A DNA stretch of 64,000 nucleotides from Apiosordaria backusii (lineage: Eukaryota; Ascomycota; Sordariomycetes; Sordariales; Lasiosphaeriaceae), in contig JAUKTV010000001.1 of assembly GCA_030549205.1 (NCBI GenBank), positions 992,001 to 1,056,000 on the forward strand, in the 5' to 3' direction. The first letter of the stretch is position 1, and every line of letters starts with the position of its first letter. Below are positions 42,454 through 52,740 of this stretch, piece after piece. Made by a program: the position numbers and the translations under genes. Below the pieces are notes generated by a model. It was not told where the DNA came from. It made no database searches and saw nothing but the letters and a program-made list of their open reading frames with translations.

Positions 42454-43339
42454 TCAAAAGATACCCAACCACTTCTTCTTCAGCTCGCCCACCATCTCCC
42501 TTTGCTGCTCGTGCGTCAACCGCTTTGGTTCTTGCGCAACAGGCGAGGCATCATCCACCACCACCACCTTTTGCTCCTTCTTCTTGTCGCCATCCCTGCC
42601 AAACACCTGGTCTGGATCAATGGTGGCCTTCTTCAGTCCAAACATGCCGTACTCCTCCGGCAGTCCATGCGCTCTTCTGTACGCTGTCCTCTTGGCAACA
42701 TCCTCGACGAGTTTCCTCCGCTTTTCTTGGATGCGGGCGGTGTTGTGAGCCTCGTTTAGCCTGATGACTTCGACAAGGGCGCGGGTAGAGGAGATGGGGT
42801 GCCAGAAGAAGTCGGCCATGGGGGGGAGCATGTCGCCGAAGGGGGTGTTGTGCTTATAGTTTAGGGTGAAGGTCCAGATGCTGAGGGCTGTGAGGGTGCC
42901 CTGGTTTACATTGTTAGATAAAGCTTGGGCGGGGGGGGGGGGGGGGATGAAAAGGGGGCGAACGAACAAGTGTGACAGTGATGTGAACCCATTTTTGCGA
43001 AAAGAACCAATGTGCCCAAGTGCCTTTGGGAGGGGGCGTGTTGGGGTATTCTTTTCGGGCTTGAGCTTTTAGCTCAGACTCGGAGAGGTCACCGCCATAG
43101 TGACGGGGCCCGTCGCCGAGGGTTGAGCGGCGGGAGCCCGGGAGACGGGAGCCATGGGATGGGGGGACGAAACGTTCGGGCTTTTCGAGGACGAGGGGCT
43201 TGCCGTCTTGGGGCTGGTTTGCGGAAGAGAATCTGACGAGGACGAGGGGGGAGGAGGTGTTGGAGGGGTTGGTGAGGCGCTTCCAGATTAGGCCTCGTTG
43301 GGGGATGAGGAAGCGGGGGATTGTTGCTGTTGAGGACAT
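42454..43339 (-). CDS. Mitochondrial single-pass membrane protein, unnamed fungal family
   Basis: Exon 1 43339-42968 and exon 2 42900-42454 join at phase 0 as HITVTL^GTLTALSIW, 272 residues. The first 40 residues are Arg/Ser-rich and lack acids (PRFLIPQRGLIWKRLTN, LVLVRFSS), like a mitochondrial targeting sequence. A conserved-looking block PPKGTWAHWFFSQKW leads into one hydrophobic helix, then NTPFGDMLPPMADFFWHPIS and a charged C-terminal coiled coil (ARIQEKRRKLVEDVAKRTA). No catalytic motif seen. Probably inner membrane; function unknown. The 67-bp intron contains a run of 16 G on the plus strand. It is convergent with rrp42 (180 bp). Confidence 0.82.
42931..42946. repeat. Homopolymer of 16 G (C on the transcribed strand) inside an intron
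   Basis: Sixteen consecutive G preceded by GGGC, within the intron of the mitochondrial membrane protein gene; on the coding strand it forms a C tract before the acceptor. Confidence 0.85.
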
Positions 43340-44021
43340 ATTGCTTAATGGTTTTGGCCCGGTATCTACATGGAACGGAGGCTCAATAGGGCGGACGAGG
43401 GAGTCCTCGGCTCGGGTGAACAGTCAGCGGATTGGCGAACGTTTGGTTGCGGCTCAATCGGCGATGCATCGAGGGGAAGCAGTGCAGCAAAAAAACTTGC
43501 GTCAGTGCTTCGAGCTCCTGGTTGGCCAATTCCCCCATGTGGCTTAGCGTTTTTGGAAGCTCGTTCGTTTTTCGCTGCTACACGTAGCGCACCAGGATCC
43601 GATCCGACAACAGCGAGACAAGGATGGCGGCGCAGAAGCCACAGGAAGCCCGGACGACAGGCTGCGATGCCCGGGCACTTCCGACATTGCCCGCATCGAA
43701 TGACTAAAGATGCGGGTTTCATTGGCTGCATTGCATAAGATGCCCCACATTCTCCAGCCCCAGTGTGGCTCCTTTGACTGATGATGTCGGCTTGGCGGAG
43801 GTCATTGAGTGACGAAAAGAGCCTTGTTCGTGGCCAGTTGCTCACAAAAATTCCGGCACGCAGCGGCAAAGAGGCGCTGAGCCAACTTTTTTTTTTTTTT
43901 TTACTAACAGCTCATCCTGATTTTTTCTCCCTCTTTTCTTCCTCGTCTCCTTTTGCGCCAACTTATTGTCTAATAACCAACACACCTACACACCTCACAA
44001 CCACCCCATAAATCTATCAAG
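43340..44021. other. Divergent promoter region, mitochondrial membrane protein / cytochrome c
   Basis: About 680 bp between two nuclear genes for mitochondrial proteins, so co-regulation is conceivable. A run of 16 T (43887-43902) and a CT-rich stretch precede the cytochrome c start. A 167-codon minus-strand frame here is not accepted. Confidence 0.5.
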
Positions 44022-44869
44022 ATGCCTTTCGCTCCTGGTAGGTCCTGCCCTCAGCTATACACTGTCTGCCATGTTTCCGGCCGCGTGAATTCTCCTCGGT
44101 TCGTTCTTTGCGAGAGATCTCCGAACTCGCCGTCACTAAGCCATTGGCACCTACGACGTGGCCAGAAGCCGTCTGAAGATGTTCTCTCTACGACTTTTCA
44201 TCCGACCTCGCCGACATACACCAGCAACTAAAGACTGCCACTTCCTATGTTCCGGCCCTCACCGCCGCTGCTTATGCGGCATTTTCCCTAGGCGCATGTT
44301 GAGTTGCGCATAGGGCAGAGGGCCCCGAGAGCCAGAGGCATAGCACAACAGAACGAGCATGTCGAGAATCACGCAGACGCCGGAAACACGACCATGACTT
44401 GAACAGCAAATAACTGACTTGCGGTTCTCCTCCTGGACAGGTGATGCCAAGAAGGGTGCCAACCTCTTCAAGACTCGTTGCGCTCAGTGCCACACCCTCG
44501 AGGCTGGTGGCGGCAACAAGATCGGCCCCGCTCTCCACGGCCTTTTCGGCCGCAAGTCTGGTACCGTTGAGGGCTACGCCTACACCGATGCCAACAAGCA
44601 GAAGGGTGTTACCTGGGATGAGCAGACCCTCGTATGTTTTAACCCAGTCAGAATCGGATCCGAGCCGGTAGCTAACGTCCCCTCAGTTCGACTACCTCGA
44701 GAACCCCAAGAAGTTCATCCCTGGCACCAAGATGGCCTTCGGTGGTCTCAAGAAGGACAAGGACAGAAATGACCTCATCACGTATGTGCTCTTCGGTTAC
44801 GGTACCCTTGCGCCCAGACTCGCACTAACACCGTTTTTCTCTAGTTTCCTCAAGCAGGCTACCGCTTAA
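44022..44869 (+). CDS. cyc-1: Cytochrome c
   Basis: Four exons: 44022-44037, 44441-44631, 44687-44781 and 44845-44869, 108 residues; introns 403, 55 and 63 bp. The protein begins MPFAPG^DAKKGANLFKTRC. Heme is attached at Cys19 and Cys22 in CAQCH (His23 axial ligand); Met85 in GTKMAFGG is the second ligand. KIGPALHGLFGRKSGTVEGY and KKFIPGTKMAF are the usual invariant blocks; the end is FLKQATA. Known role: carries electrons from complex III to IV in the intermembrane space; no cleaved presequence is expected. The first intron, after only five full codons, is unusually long. Confidence 0.97.
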
Positions 44870-45409
44870 GTAATAGAACTAGAGACTTACTTTTCGGCGT
44901 AAAAGTTTGGTTTTTTTCTATTTTCTTAAAGCTGGGTTGTATTAATAGAGAGCGAAAGAGACACCGCGGGGAGTTCTTGTTGCTCTTAGACATTTTTCTT
45001 GCATTAGACCAAGGGTTCGGCGGCGTTGAGGAGAAGCAACTACGTCCTTTTCGCGCCCACACGACTCTCCCCCACCATCTCTGGACGGATTTGACGAAAA
45101 ACACACGTCGGGTTCTTTCCTATATACCTCTCTGTACCATAGCACACTGTAGTAGATTCTTCTTTACTGCACCTAGATGATCGATGATGACGATGGGTTG
45201 CCTCTTGCGGCGACCGGACCTGAATGAAATGATTCCCCTCTGCTTTTCAATGGCCGATGTCTTGTTTTCGTGTGGTGAGGCCTGATATGCCAGCCACTCT
45301 GCAACTTTTTGAGATCAACTTGATAATGTTTGTTGAGCCCATTTCCCTGACACGTCTAAATGTGCTTATGATGCCAACCTCCACCAATCAAAACATGTCA
45401 AGTTGCACA
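44870..45409. other. Intergenic: cytochrome c 3' flank to tRNA-Met
   Basis: 540 bp; T/A-rich 3' UTR just after the stop. No coding region seen. Confidence 0.5.
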
Positions 45410-45516
45410 GGGAGCTTGGCTCAGTTGGAAGAGCGCAGGTCTCATACGAATGTATGATCTGGATGTCTAACACCAGAGTTATCCTGAGGTCGTGAGTTCG
45501 AGCCTCACAGTTCCCA
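45410..45516 (+). tRNA. tRNA-Met(CAT), elongator, with a 34-nt intron
   Basis: Folds as a full cloverleaf: acceptor GGGAGCT/AGTTCCC (one G-T pair), D arm GCTC..GAGC, anticodon stem CAGGT/TCCTG with loop CTCATA-A, T arm GTGAG-TTCGAGC-CTCAC, discriminator A at 45516. The intron (45447-45480) sits one base 3' of the anticodon, the standard position. The T-T mismatch at 31/39 also occurs in yeast elongator tRNA-Met. CCA is not encoded. Confidence 0.95.
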
Positions 45517-45858
45517 AATTTTGCTTTTTTGAGTTGATTGTTTCAGTTGGAAATTCAGTTGGAATTTCTTCTACACAAGCAACTCCAATGCAATGGTCTA
45601 ACTTTTTGGACGGTTGTGATTTCAGTTTGTACATCCGGCGCTTTAAGGAAGTTTAATCGCTGTGGCGGTTGGCTGGCGCATTGCATCCAAACATTGCAGC
45701 AGGTCAACATAAGGTATCGTTCATTTTCTAATTCACCTCAAACCAGAATCTTACCACACAGACCTAATAATAAACACGACTTCCATTCTTCATTTCTCTT
45801 CTCTCTTCCGCTTGAAACCGAGACCAAGATTGACCCTTATTCGGCTTATGTGCAGCGG
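45517..45858. other. Spacer between tRNA-Met and the next gene
   Basis: About 340 bp. In the frame of the following gene it is open throughout but contains no ATG, so it is either leader or includes an unrecognised 5' exon. Confidence 0.45.
45519..45530 (+). terminator. RNA polymerase III terminator of tRNA-Met
   Basis: A T4 run (45519-45522) and a T6 run (45525-45530) begin 3 and 9 nt after the mature tRNA end. Confidence 0.8.
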
Positions 45859-46911
45859 ATGGCCGAGGCCGAGAAGGATCCAGACTTCAAGAAATGGAGA
45901 GAGCGTACCGACGCAGAAAGTGACCATCGCCATTTAGTGCACCAACGGGGTCTCCATGGATTATCAGCCGAAGGACTCGCCCAGCCTGCCATCACAAATT
46001 TGAGTTCCTACGGGTTTCCAAACATATGCAACAAATCAATCCCTCTCTACTTTGTGCCGGCGCCAGGGAATATGACGCCGGAGTATGTTTTCCTTCACAA
46101 CTACATCTACCGCCGGTGGGTCCAACCGTATCGCAGCGAGATAGAAGGAGGACGCTTTATTTGCGAGTTTTTCTACTTGAGAGACGTCGTCCACAGCCAA
46201 TATGCGGACAGCGACCATCTTGACCCTACGCAAGATACCATCGACGAATTTATCTCACTCAACCAAGCTCTCTGCGCCGCCATTGAGGCCTTCCGAACAC
46301 TGTATCTCACAGAACCCATTGTTCCAAGAGCCCGTGAGACAAGCTCGGAAAGAGACAACAGAGAACTCCTTATCAAGGACGACGAACACCAACGCTATCT
46401 TCTTCAACACCTGTTCAAGGCCCTTCTTTTGATCGTCCCCCCTGTTCGTTGTCGGTACCAGCCGTCAGCAGAAATGGGAAGCCTGCCAGTTTTTCTAGTC
46501 CGGACGGGAGTTGAGGAAGACTTGAGCGCACCAATCGATTTCCAGGTTATCCCACAAGACAAAATCCTGACCCCTGCTACAGAGCTAAAGGAGAATGTGA
46601 TAAAAGTCACCCTTGAAACCGCAGTCGACTTTGTCAGTGCCCTTGAGGCAAGAGAAGCAGCAGCGGTTGGGCTGAGGCTCGACCCGGCTCTATTTGGCGG
46701 TTCTACCTCTCATTTGGTCGATATGGAGAAGTACCCGAAATGGGACGGGCGAGGGGAAGAATATGATAGGAGAATCATGACTCACCATGAAGAGAGGGAG
46801 CTCAGGCGGATGAGGCAGATAAAGGAGGGTAATTATTACCGGCATCCAAGTGGTGCTATATTCTTTGGGATAACCGAAGAGGAATACAAACGGCAAACGG
46901 GTGAGAAATGA
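45859..46911 (+). CDS. Unrecognised soluble protein, 5' end uncertain
   Basis: 350 residues if it starts at the first in-frame ATG (45859, MAEAEKDPDFKKWRERTDAE). The open frame extends about 107 codons further upstream, almost to the tRNA gene, without any ATG; the last of these (KIDPYSAYVQR) look coding, so a spliced 5' exon is possible. The middle has an aromatic-rich block (SSYGFPNICNKSIPLYFVPA, YVFLHNYIYRRWVQPYRSEI) and helical stretches; the C-terminus is highly charged (ERELRRMRQIKEGNYYRH). No membrane segment, signal or catalytic motif recognised. Codon bias is weaker than in neighbouring housekeeping genes, which fits a lineage-specific gene. Function unknown. Confidence 0.65.
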   Translation: MAEAEKDPDFKKWRERTDAESDHRHLVHQRGLHGLSAEGLAQPAITNLSSYGFPNICNKSIPLYFVPAPGNMTPEYVFLHNYIYRRWVQPYRSEIEGGRFICEFFYLRDVVHSQYADSDHLDPTQDTIDEFISLNQALCAAIEAFRTLYLTEPIVPRARETSSERDNRELLIKDDEHQRYLLQHLFKALLLIVPPVRCRYQPSAEMGSLPVFLVRTGVEEDLSAPIDFQVIPQDKILTPATELKENVIKVTLETAVDFVSALEAREAAAVGLRLDPALFGGSTSHLVDMEKYPKWDGRGEEYDRRIMTHHEERELRRMRQIKEGNYYRHPSGAIFFGITEEEYKRQTGEK

Positions 46912-47172
46912 GAAATCTCCTGGTTTGACTGTGGCTGTCATGGGGGATTTTGACTGCAAATATGATACCAGGTATGATGTCCTTGTTAACACGCTGGATG
47001 GGCGTCAAAGTGTATATACCATTGAGGCTTCTGATATGTATGAGACGAGCTTCAAGGCATACCAAAGCATTCTTTACTATCTACCTATCAAAGAAAATTC
47101 CATGCATCTTTAGTAAGTTTCAAGGCATTGATGACATACTTGAATGGCTATTCCAAGAAGTATAAGGCCCGT

Positions 47173-47214
47173 GGAGGGAATTTGAAGGCTTATGGAAGGA
47201 ATTTGAAGCCATAT
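47173..47214. repeat. Imperfect 21-bp tandem duplication
   Basis: Two adjacent 21-bp units (47173-47193, 47194-47214) sharing the core GGAATTTGAAG, with a few mismatches. They lie about 260 bp after the unrecognised gene. Confidence 0.7.
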
Positions 47215-48719
47215 AGAATGATAGTTAACGCCCGTCGGTTTATCCTTTACGCCCAGTAGAATGATTGAAGAGACATATTTATTATTTTTGTGATGCATAG
47301 GACGGTGGGAGCTTGGTGTGGGGAGCAGCATGTGATGGGTCAGATATGGTTGGTTGCCTTTTCTGATGTCTCGTGGTCACGATGAAATCATGGCTCCTTC
47401 CTTCCTGACGGTGGGGGCCTTGTACGACCTTTCCATCTGGATTTCGGCTGCAGACCAACATCCTCCTCTTCTCTTCCCAAGCATCATCTCTTTTGCCGCT
47501 CGCCGCCTGCATTCTAGATTCTTTTGGACCTTCTTTTTATGGCCATCGTCATCGACATGGAGTCTTGACAACGCTCGCAGAACCCAGCTATTCTCTCACA
47601 GCACGTTCCTCTACTCTCAAGAACGGCAGAATGAGATCCAAGAGGCCATGTCCAAGAGGCAGCTTCATTACTGTGTAACTGATACCTTAGCCTTTTCTCG
47701 ATGATGAATCCCAGTCCATTGGTTACCCCCCTACGTTTTCATCACAGTGTCCACTGCCTATCCTTCTGCATCAGTGTGTGAGCACATGTCATGAAAGTTC
47801 TTTTTGGTTATGTCAGAGATGGACTACGCACTTCACATCCGCATTCACTATCAAAAGCCATGTCTGAGACTTCTTAGGTGGCCCATCAGGCCTGTTTTCA
47901 CAAAACCTCTCTGTTCTATTCACATGGTGGATGACTGTTTTGTTGGGTTGAGTATCCACTCGTTGACAGGGAGACGAAAAAGGGGGCAAACATATGCGAG
48001 ATGTTCTTCTCTCGACTGATTCTGTCATGCCGTTTTCGACAAAATGATCGCAGATAAGTTGAGTGACTCGATCAAGGGGCTCTTACCAGTCCAAAGACAC
48101 AATGTGCTACTTCTTCCTCCATCGCGTACCTGGCGTGAGCTGGTTCCTTCCACTCAAGAGGTTAACATGAAGTACCTATGGAAGAAAGTGCGAGTAAGAA
48201 GAAAGAAGAGGCGCCGTGCCTGACATCTCATTGCTGGGTCTTATGTTGTGATGCGGTCATGATTTCGATCTCTCTGTCCTTCAGAATCCAAGCCGTACGA
48301 TCCTGTCCTTCCCAGCCCTTCCATCGTCCCTTGTGAAGCTTTTGCTGTTCTGGAGCATGCTCTTTTTCTTTTGGAGAGCTTTTGCCAGTCGTTCGCAAGC
48401 CTGATTGAAAAAGGAAGAGAGTTATACGCCAACCACCTGCGAGCGGTGCGGTTGAACCGCCCCGACAAGGAAGAGCGAGCGCGTGCTCGCGCCATATTAT
48501 TATCCCAACTATGATGATCCGGCGCTCGCTACTGTCGACGACCCGGTAGACCGACTGACTCGAGGCGGGCGATGATCTTGTCGCAAAGGGAGCCTGGTAA
48601 TAGGGGTAATAAGTACCTTTATAACAGGCGAGATTGTGGTGAAAGGTAGTCTGTAAGCGCAACGCCGAAAGTGCGAGGTGCGAACCGTCGACGTAGCGAC
48701 TTTTGATGCGTTTGGGAGC

Positions 48720-48749
48720 GACGTTGGATGGATAGACGTTGGATGGATA
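48720..48749. repeat. Exact 15-bp tandem duplication
   Basis: GACGTTGGATGGATA occurs twice head to tail (48720-48734, 48735-48749), immediately before the larger 55-bp duplication. Confidence 0.85.
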
Positions 48750-48753
48750 TGTG

Positions 48754-48863
48754 TTTGCAGACGTCAAGAGTTGTTGCATCAGCGCGAGCAAGCCCTCGCT
48801 TTACCAGATTTGCAGACGTCAAGAATTGCCGCATCAGCGCGAGCAAGCCCTCGATTTACCAGA
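48754..48863. repeat. 55-bp tandem duplication
   Basis: Units 48754-48808 and 48809-48863 start TTTGCAGACGTCAAGA and end TTTACCAGA; they differ at only four positions, so the duplication is recent or constrained. 55 is not a multiple of three, arguing against a coding repeat. Confidence 0.88.
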
Positions 48864-49523
48864 ACTACATACCTTACACAAGGATGGAAAAGCAATCTTG
48901 TGCATGGCGAATGACGCAAAAAAAGATGATGATTTCTTTGGGTCCCAGTCTCCAAACCGGATCTTTTGGTCTGATATGCTTGCGGCTTGCTGTTCGTCTG
49001 TTGCAAGGAAGCATGAATGTGATTTCAGGGGGGCTAGAAACGATCTGGGGGATCAAGGTCACGAACAGAGTCCGCTCACCTTCTTCTAGAGTGAGACCCG
49101 TTCTGACCACTAATACTTGTTTTATTAAAAAAGCCTACACAATCGTCCAGGGGATTTGTGGCAAGTCGGGCCCGGCTGTGGATCTCGAGCATGATGATGA
49201 ACGTTTTTTTACTTTGATACCTTCTCAACATGGAACGGGGCCGATGAGAATGCTGGGTCACTACCTACCAAAGTTTGGGAGGCGGGTGATTGTTCGTGCC
49301 CGAGTTGTTCCCTGCGGCGATGCCCCCAACATCTGTTGGATCCTGGGTCCCGTACCTCCCGAGCCCGAAGCCGCACCCGAAGCCGGCCCCGAAGCCTCTC
49401 CTTCTGGAAGGCCTATGTCGAAGAAGGAGCAAAGAAAGCACAGAAAGAAGCCACAGAAAGAAGCTTTCGGCCCTATCAAACTCAACCTCTCGAGCAGATT
49501 GACTCTCACCTGCTCACCACACC

Positions 49524-51389
49524 ATGGCCGACCTTGACTCCCACCCCGCCTACCTTATCAGTCGAGGTCAAGTCTCGCCCTTGAATACGCCCAAGTCCCT
49601 CGCTGAGCAGCTCAAAAGGGACACCGAGGAGGACGTTGCCGATGTTATTGTCATGCATGGCTTGCCCCCGAAATATGTCGATGCTCTCCTCCTCCTAGGC
49701 GGCAGCGACTTGGGGTTTCTGGAATCATTTGCTGCGAGACGGGAGTACAGGCCATTTGCTAGAAGCAGATTCCTCAACCAACACGACGACAGCAGCAAGC
49801 TACGATGGAGTATCTTTGAGTACCCGGAGCTTGTGCAAGGACTCAGACCACTCCGCTTGGAAAAGGACGAAACCGATACGGTGCACCCCCCGGTCATCGG
49901 GGTTCTGCCGTCAAGCAACGGGAGGACCTCCGTCATATTCTGCCGCGTGGCCACATGTCCTACTCTCAACAGACACGTGCTCCTTCTCGACAACCCAGTC
50001 TGGAGACGCTCTTGGCAAGTACGCAAGGCGCCTTGGAAGACACCAGTCTCTCCTTCTAATGATTCCGAAGATGTCAACCCCTACAGCGAGACTAATCAGG
50101 CCGGCAGCCTAGAGGATTCTTTGGTCAGCACGTTGCGAGGAGAGAAGACACACCACTCAAGTCTGAGGGAGCTCTTGGTGGATCTTGTATACGAAAGATG
50201 GCTAGAGCTTTTTGAGTTCTTGGAGTCACCAACTCAGCCAGTTACCGACGAGACGATGGTATTTTACTGGCAAGTTCTACGGTCCCTGGAGTTCAATGAG
50301 GAGGAGGGAAGTCCGTGTTGGAAAAGATTTCTTGACCGAGTACAGCGACGAATCTCGCTTTTGTCGTTACCCACAAGCAAGAGACCTGTTCCGTTCAAAT
50401 CAGCTTCAGTTCCCATGCTGCCCATCTCACCCGGCTCACCTTCCTCGCCCAGGTCGCCCGTTTCACCTCGGTCGGCAGCTTCGACACCAGCTACAAGGTT
50501 GACACCCCAACCTACGGTTCAGCCCAAGAACGATCTCCGCGAGAAAACTGTCACTCGTTTTGGCACCCCCAATACCGCACTGAGGTCCGCACGCTTGAGG
50601 AGAGCACTTGCATATCACCCTTCAGCAGAGGAGAATCGGCGAGCTTTGGACCGGATTAGCTACATGGGCGGCATTCTCATTCCTCTTCCCATTGTCTCGG
50701 GTATCCTGTCAATGGGTGAGATCTTTGGCCCTTCCGGCCCCATGTTTTGGATCTTTTGGGCAGTCTCCATCCCTCTTGCAATCATATCAGTCCTGATCAT
50801 CTATGCGGATACTATTCGCAAAGCTGAAGTCTGGGTTGAGGTTGAGCCTGAGAATGTCGTTCCCTCGAGGGCTCCGAGGGCCAGCAGCAGCAGTGGAAGT
50901 GAAGGGGGCATGAGCGACGGACCCGTGGACGTCGAGGTCAGGGAGCATAGGACTGTTACTTGGCGGAGACATCATCCTGGGGAGAAACGTGGCAGCAGTA
51001 GTGGAGGAGGTTTGCAACAACGACCACAGGCACCGCACGATCCAAACGTGGTGTTTGCTCTGAATCATGACATCGAAGAGAGAATCATCGACATACCCCT
51101 TGCAACTGCTGCCGTGGCGACAGCAGCTGTGGATCCTGAATGGGACGAGGATATTGAAGATGCTGTGCTAAACGTGCTGCCTGCCGGTCGAAAGAAGAAG
51201 AGGCCACCGATTATTCTGCAGCGGTCGTCAGATGGACATGAGAAACCGAAGGCGTGGAAGAGGCAGGAGTTGGGGTGGTATGGTGCTATGAAGTCGGTCA
51301 TGTGGAAGAAGCCGAGGGCGCTCGAGGATGTTCCTGATGGGGTTGTGGCTTATGAGAAGCCGGGAAAGAGAAAGTCGAAGACGTTTTAA
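49524..51389 (+). CDS. CorA-like two-transmembrane protein (fungal metal-transporter-like family)
   Basis: Single exon of 621 residues from ATG 49524 in an excellent context (CACCATGGCC). The long soluble N-terminal part has PPKYVDALLLLGGSDLGFLE, FEYPELV and LLLDNPVWRR blocks common in fungal CorA-like proteins, then an SP-rich linker (PGSPSSPRSPVSPRS). Two adjacent membrane segments follow: one beginning about residue 382 (GGILIPLPIVSGILSMGEIF) and one about 408-431 (MFWIFWAVSIPLAIISVLII). True CorA channels have Gly-Met-Asn at the end of TM1; here the loop is SMGEIFGPSG, as in the divergent fungal branch, so Mg2+ transport is unproven. The C-terminus is basic and Ser-rich. A second protein-like frame overlaps the start, so a 5' extension is possible. 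Confidence 0.85.
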   Translation: MADLDSHPAYLISRGQVSPLNTPKSLAEQLKRDTEEDVADVIVMHGLPPKYVDALLLLGGSDLGFLESFAARREYRPFARSRFLNQHDDSSKLRWSIFEYPELVQGLRPLRLEKDETDTVHPPVIGVLPSSNGRTSVIFCRVATCPTLNRHVLLLDNPVWRRSWQVRKAPWKTPVSPSNDSEDVNPYSETNQAGSLEDSLVSTLRGEKTHHSSLRELLVDLVYERWLELFEFLESPTQPVTDETMVFYWQVLRSLEFNEEEGSPCWKRFLDRVQRRISLLSLPTSKRPVPFKSASVPMLPISPGSPSSPRSPVSPRSAASTPATRLTPQPTVQPKNDLREKTVTRFGTPNTALRSARLRRALAYHPSAEENRRALDRISYMGGILIPLPIVSGILSMGEIFGPSGPMFWIFWAVSIPLAIISVLIIYADTIRKAEVWVEVEPENVVPSRAPRASSSSGSEGGMSDGPVDVEVREHRTVTWRRHHPGEKRGSSSGGGLQQRPQAPHDPNVVFALNHDIEERIIDIPLATAAVATAAVDPEWDEDIEDAVLNVLPAGRKKKRPPIILQRSSDGHEKPKAWKRQELGWYGAMKSVMWKKPRALEDVPDGVVAYEKPGKRKSKTF

Positions 51390-51670
51390 TGAAAGTATTA
51401 TGGCTAGCCCCCTTGAAGTTTAGGGTATTGGAATAGAAGAAGAGCCATATTTTAATTGAAGTTTCAATCGTGGAAAATGCAGCCGGGAGGCTCTTACCGC
51501 GCAATGAATCGGGAGCAGGTGCCGGCCGCGACCGGGCCGGAGATATGGTTAGGTACACAGTTGGTCAAATCACTTCTCTCTCATCTCTCACTCGAACACA
51601 CAACTCAACCAACTACCCCCCAACCACTTACGTCGCCACCTCCAATCAACCACATCACCTCACACTCACC

Positions 51671-52462
51671 ATGGCCTACCCATACCGCAAACACTTCATC
51701 CCCCTCGAGTCCAACCCATCCCTCTTCACCGAGCTGGTTCACAAACTCGGCCTCTCACCCGCTCTCGAGTTTCATGACGTTCTATCACTCGATGAGGCCG
51801 ACCTCCTCGCTCTCGTCCCGCGCCCGGCGATGGCTCTCATTCTCGTCTTCCCAACCTCCCCCGATTATGAGGCTGAGATCGCCGAGAAGGATAAAGATGC
51901 TATCGAGTATGCAAAGAGTGGGGATGGGGATGAGGATATCGTCTGGTTCAAGCAAACCATAAACAATGCCTGCGGGCTCTACGGCATCCTTCACGCTGTC
52001 AGTAATGGCGTCGCGCGGGATCACATCGGTAACTTACAACATGGAGTCCATTCCATCTTCAGCTGTGCCAGTAGCTAACCGATCTTTGACCTAGTACCCG
52101 GCTCACATCTGGATCGCCTCCTGACTTCCTGCACGCCCCTCGAACCATTGGATCGTGCGGCTGCGCTAGAAGAAGACGAGGAACTAGAGGCGGCCTACAA
52201 GGCAGTCGCTCTTCAAGGAGACTCGGAGGTCCCCGAGGATCCGGAAGAGGAGGTGGATTTTCATTATGTCTGTTTTGCCAAGTCGCATAAGAACGGCCAT
52301 CTTCATGAGCTGGATGGAGACCGGAAGGGGCCGATAGACTTGGGAGAGTTTGGAGACGATGATCTTCTTTCTGAAAGGGGGTTAGATGTGTTGAAGGGAT
52401 TTATTGAGGGAGTTGATTGCGGTGGGGGATTTAGTCTGCTTGCCTTGGCTCCGGCGGAGTAG
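51671..52462 (+). CDS. yuh1: Ubiquitin carboxyl-terminal hydrolase, UCH-L3/Yuh1 family
   Basis: Exon 1 51671-52028 and exon 2 52095-52462, 66-bp GTAACT...TAG intron, joined as RDHI^VPGSHLDRL, 241 residues. Oxyanion Gln95 and nucleophile Cys101 lie in FKQTINNACGLYGILHAV; His176 in DFHYVCF and Asp193 in HLHELDG complete the triad, with a two-residue longer loop between them than in UCH-L3. The acidic stretch EEDEELEAAYKAV corresponds to the crossover loop that restricts substrates to small adducts. Known role: releases small C-terminal extensions from ubiquitin or Nedd8 precursors. The protein ends FSLLALAPAE, as is usual for the family. Confidence 0.94.
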
Positions 52463-52709
52463 TTTCAGGCAACGATCTTTGGGTATTCTTTTGCAGAGGA
52501 CATACATTTCGTCATTCATCATTGATCATTCCGGGCCTTACATTACCTCCATTGAATCAAGAAAAGCACATCTGAAGGAACAAGGCTGAGCCAACACTAT
52601 CCGTCGTAGTCGAAGGATTTCTCCACCTTTGGATCCGAGCCCAACTCAATGTCGTTCGTACGCAGGAGCAAATCCTGAGCCTTCTTACTTTGGACATCGG
52701 CATTTGAGA

Positions 52710-52717
52710 TATATATA
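52710..52717 (+). promoter_or_regulatory. TATA element of the 5S rRNA gene
   Basis: TATATATA centred about 27 bp before the 5S start; Neurospora 5S genes carry a TATA element at about this position in addition to internal control boxes. Confidence 0.6.
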
Positions 52718-52740
52718 CCCGTCTTTTAGTGATAACAATC

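Larger units (their letters stand above)
46912..49523. other. 2.6-kb gap with tandem duplications, then CorA-like 5' flank
   Basis: No gene accepted. It contains direct repeats at 47173-47214, 48720-48749 and 48754-48863. 49,260-49,523 stays open in two frames with protein-like stretches; one ends after overlapping the CorA-like start. Confidence 0.5.

Noticed and set aside
43366..43869. 167-codon minus-strand frame between the mitochondrial gene and cyc-1
   Set aside because: Arg/Ala/Ser-rich shuffled composition in a promoter region; overlapped by an equally long plus-strand frame.
31693..52462. A functional cluster of ubiquitin-related genes (ate1, PARP-E2, UCH)
   Set aside because: They are spread over 20 kb among unrelated housekeeping genes; nothing in the sequence shows shared regulation.
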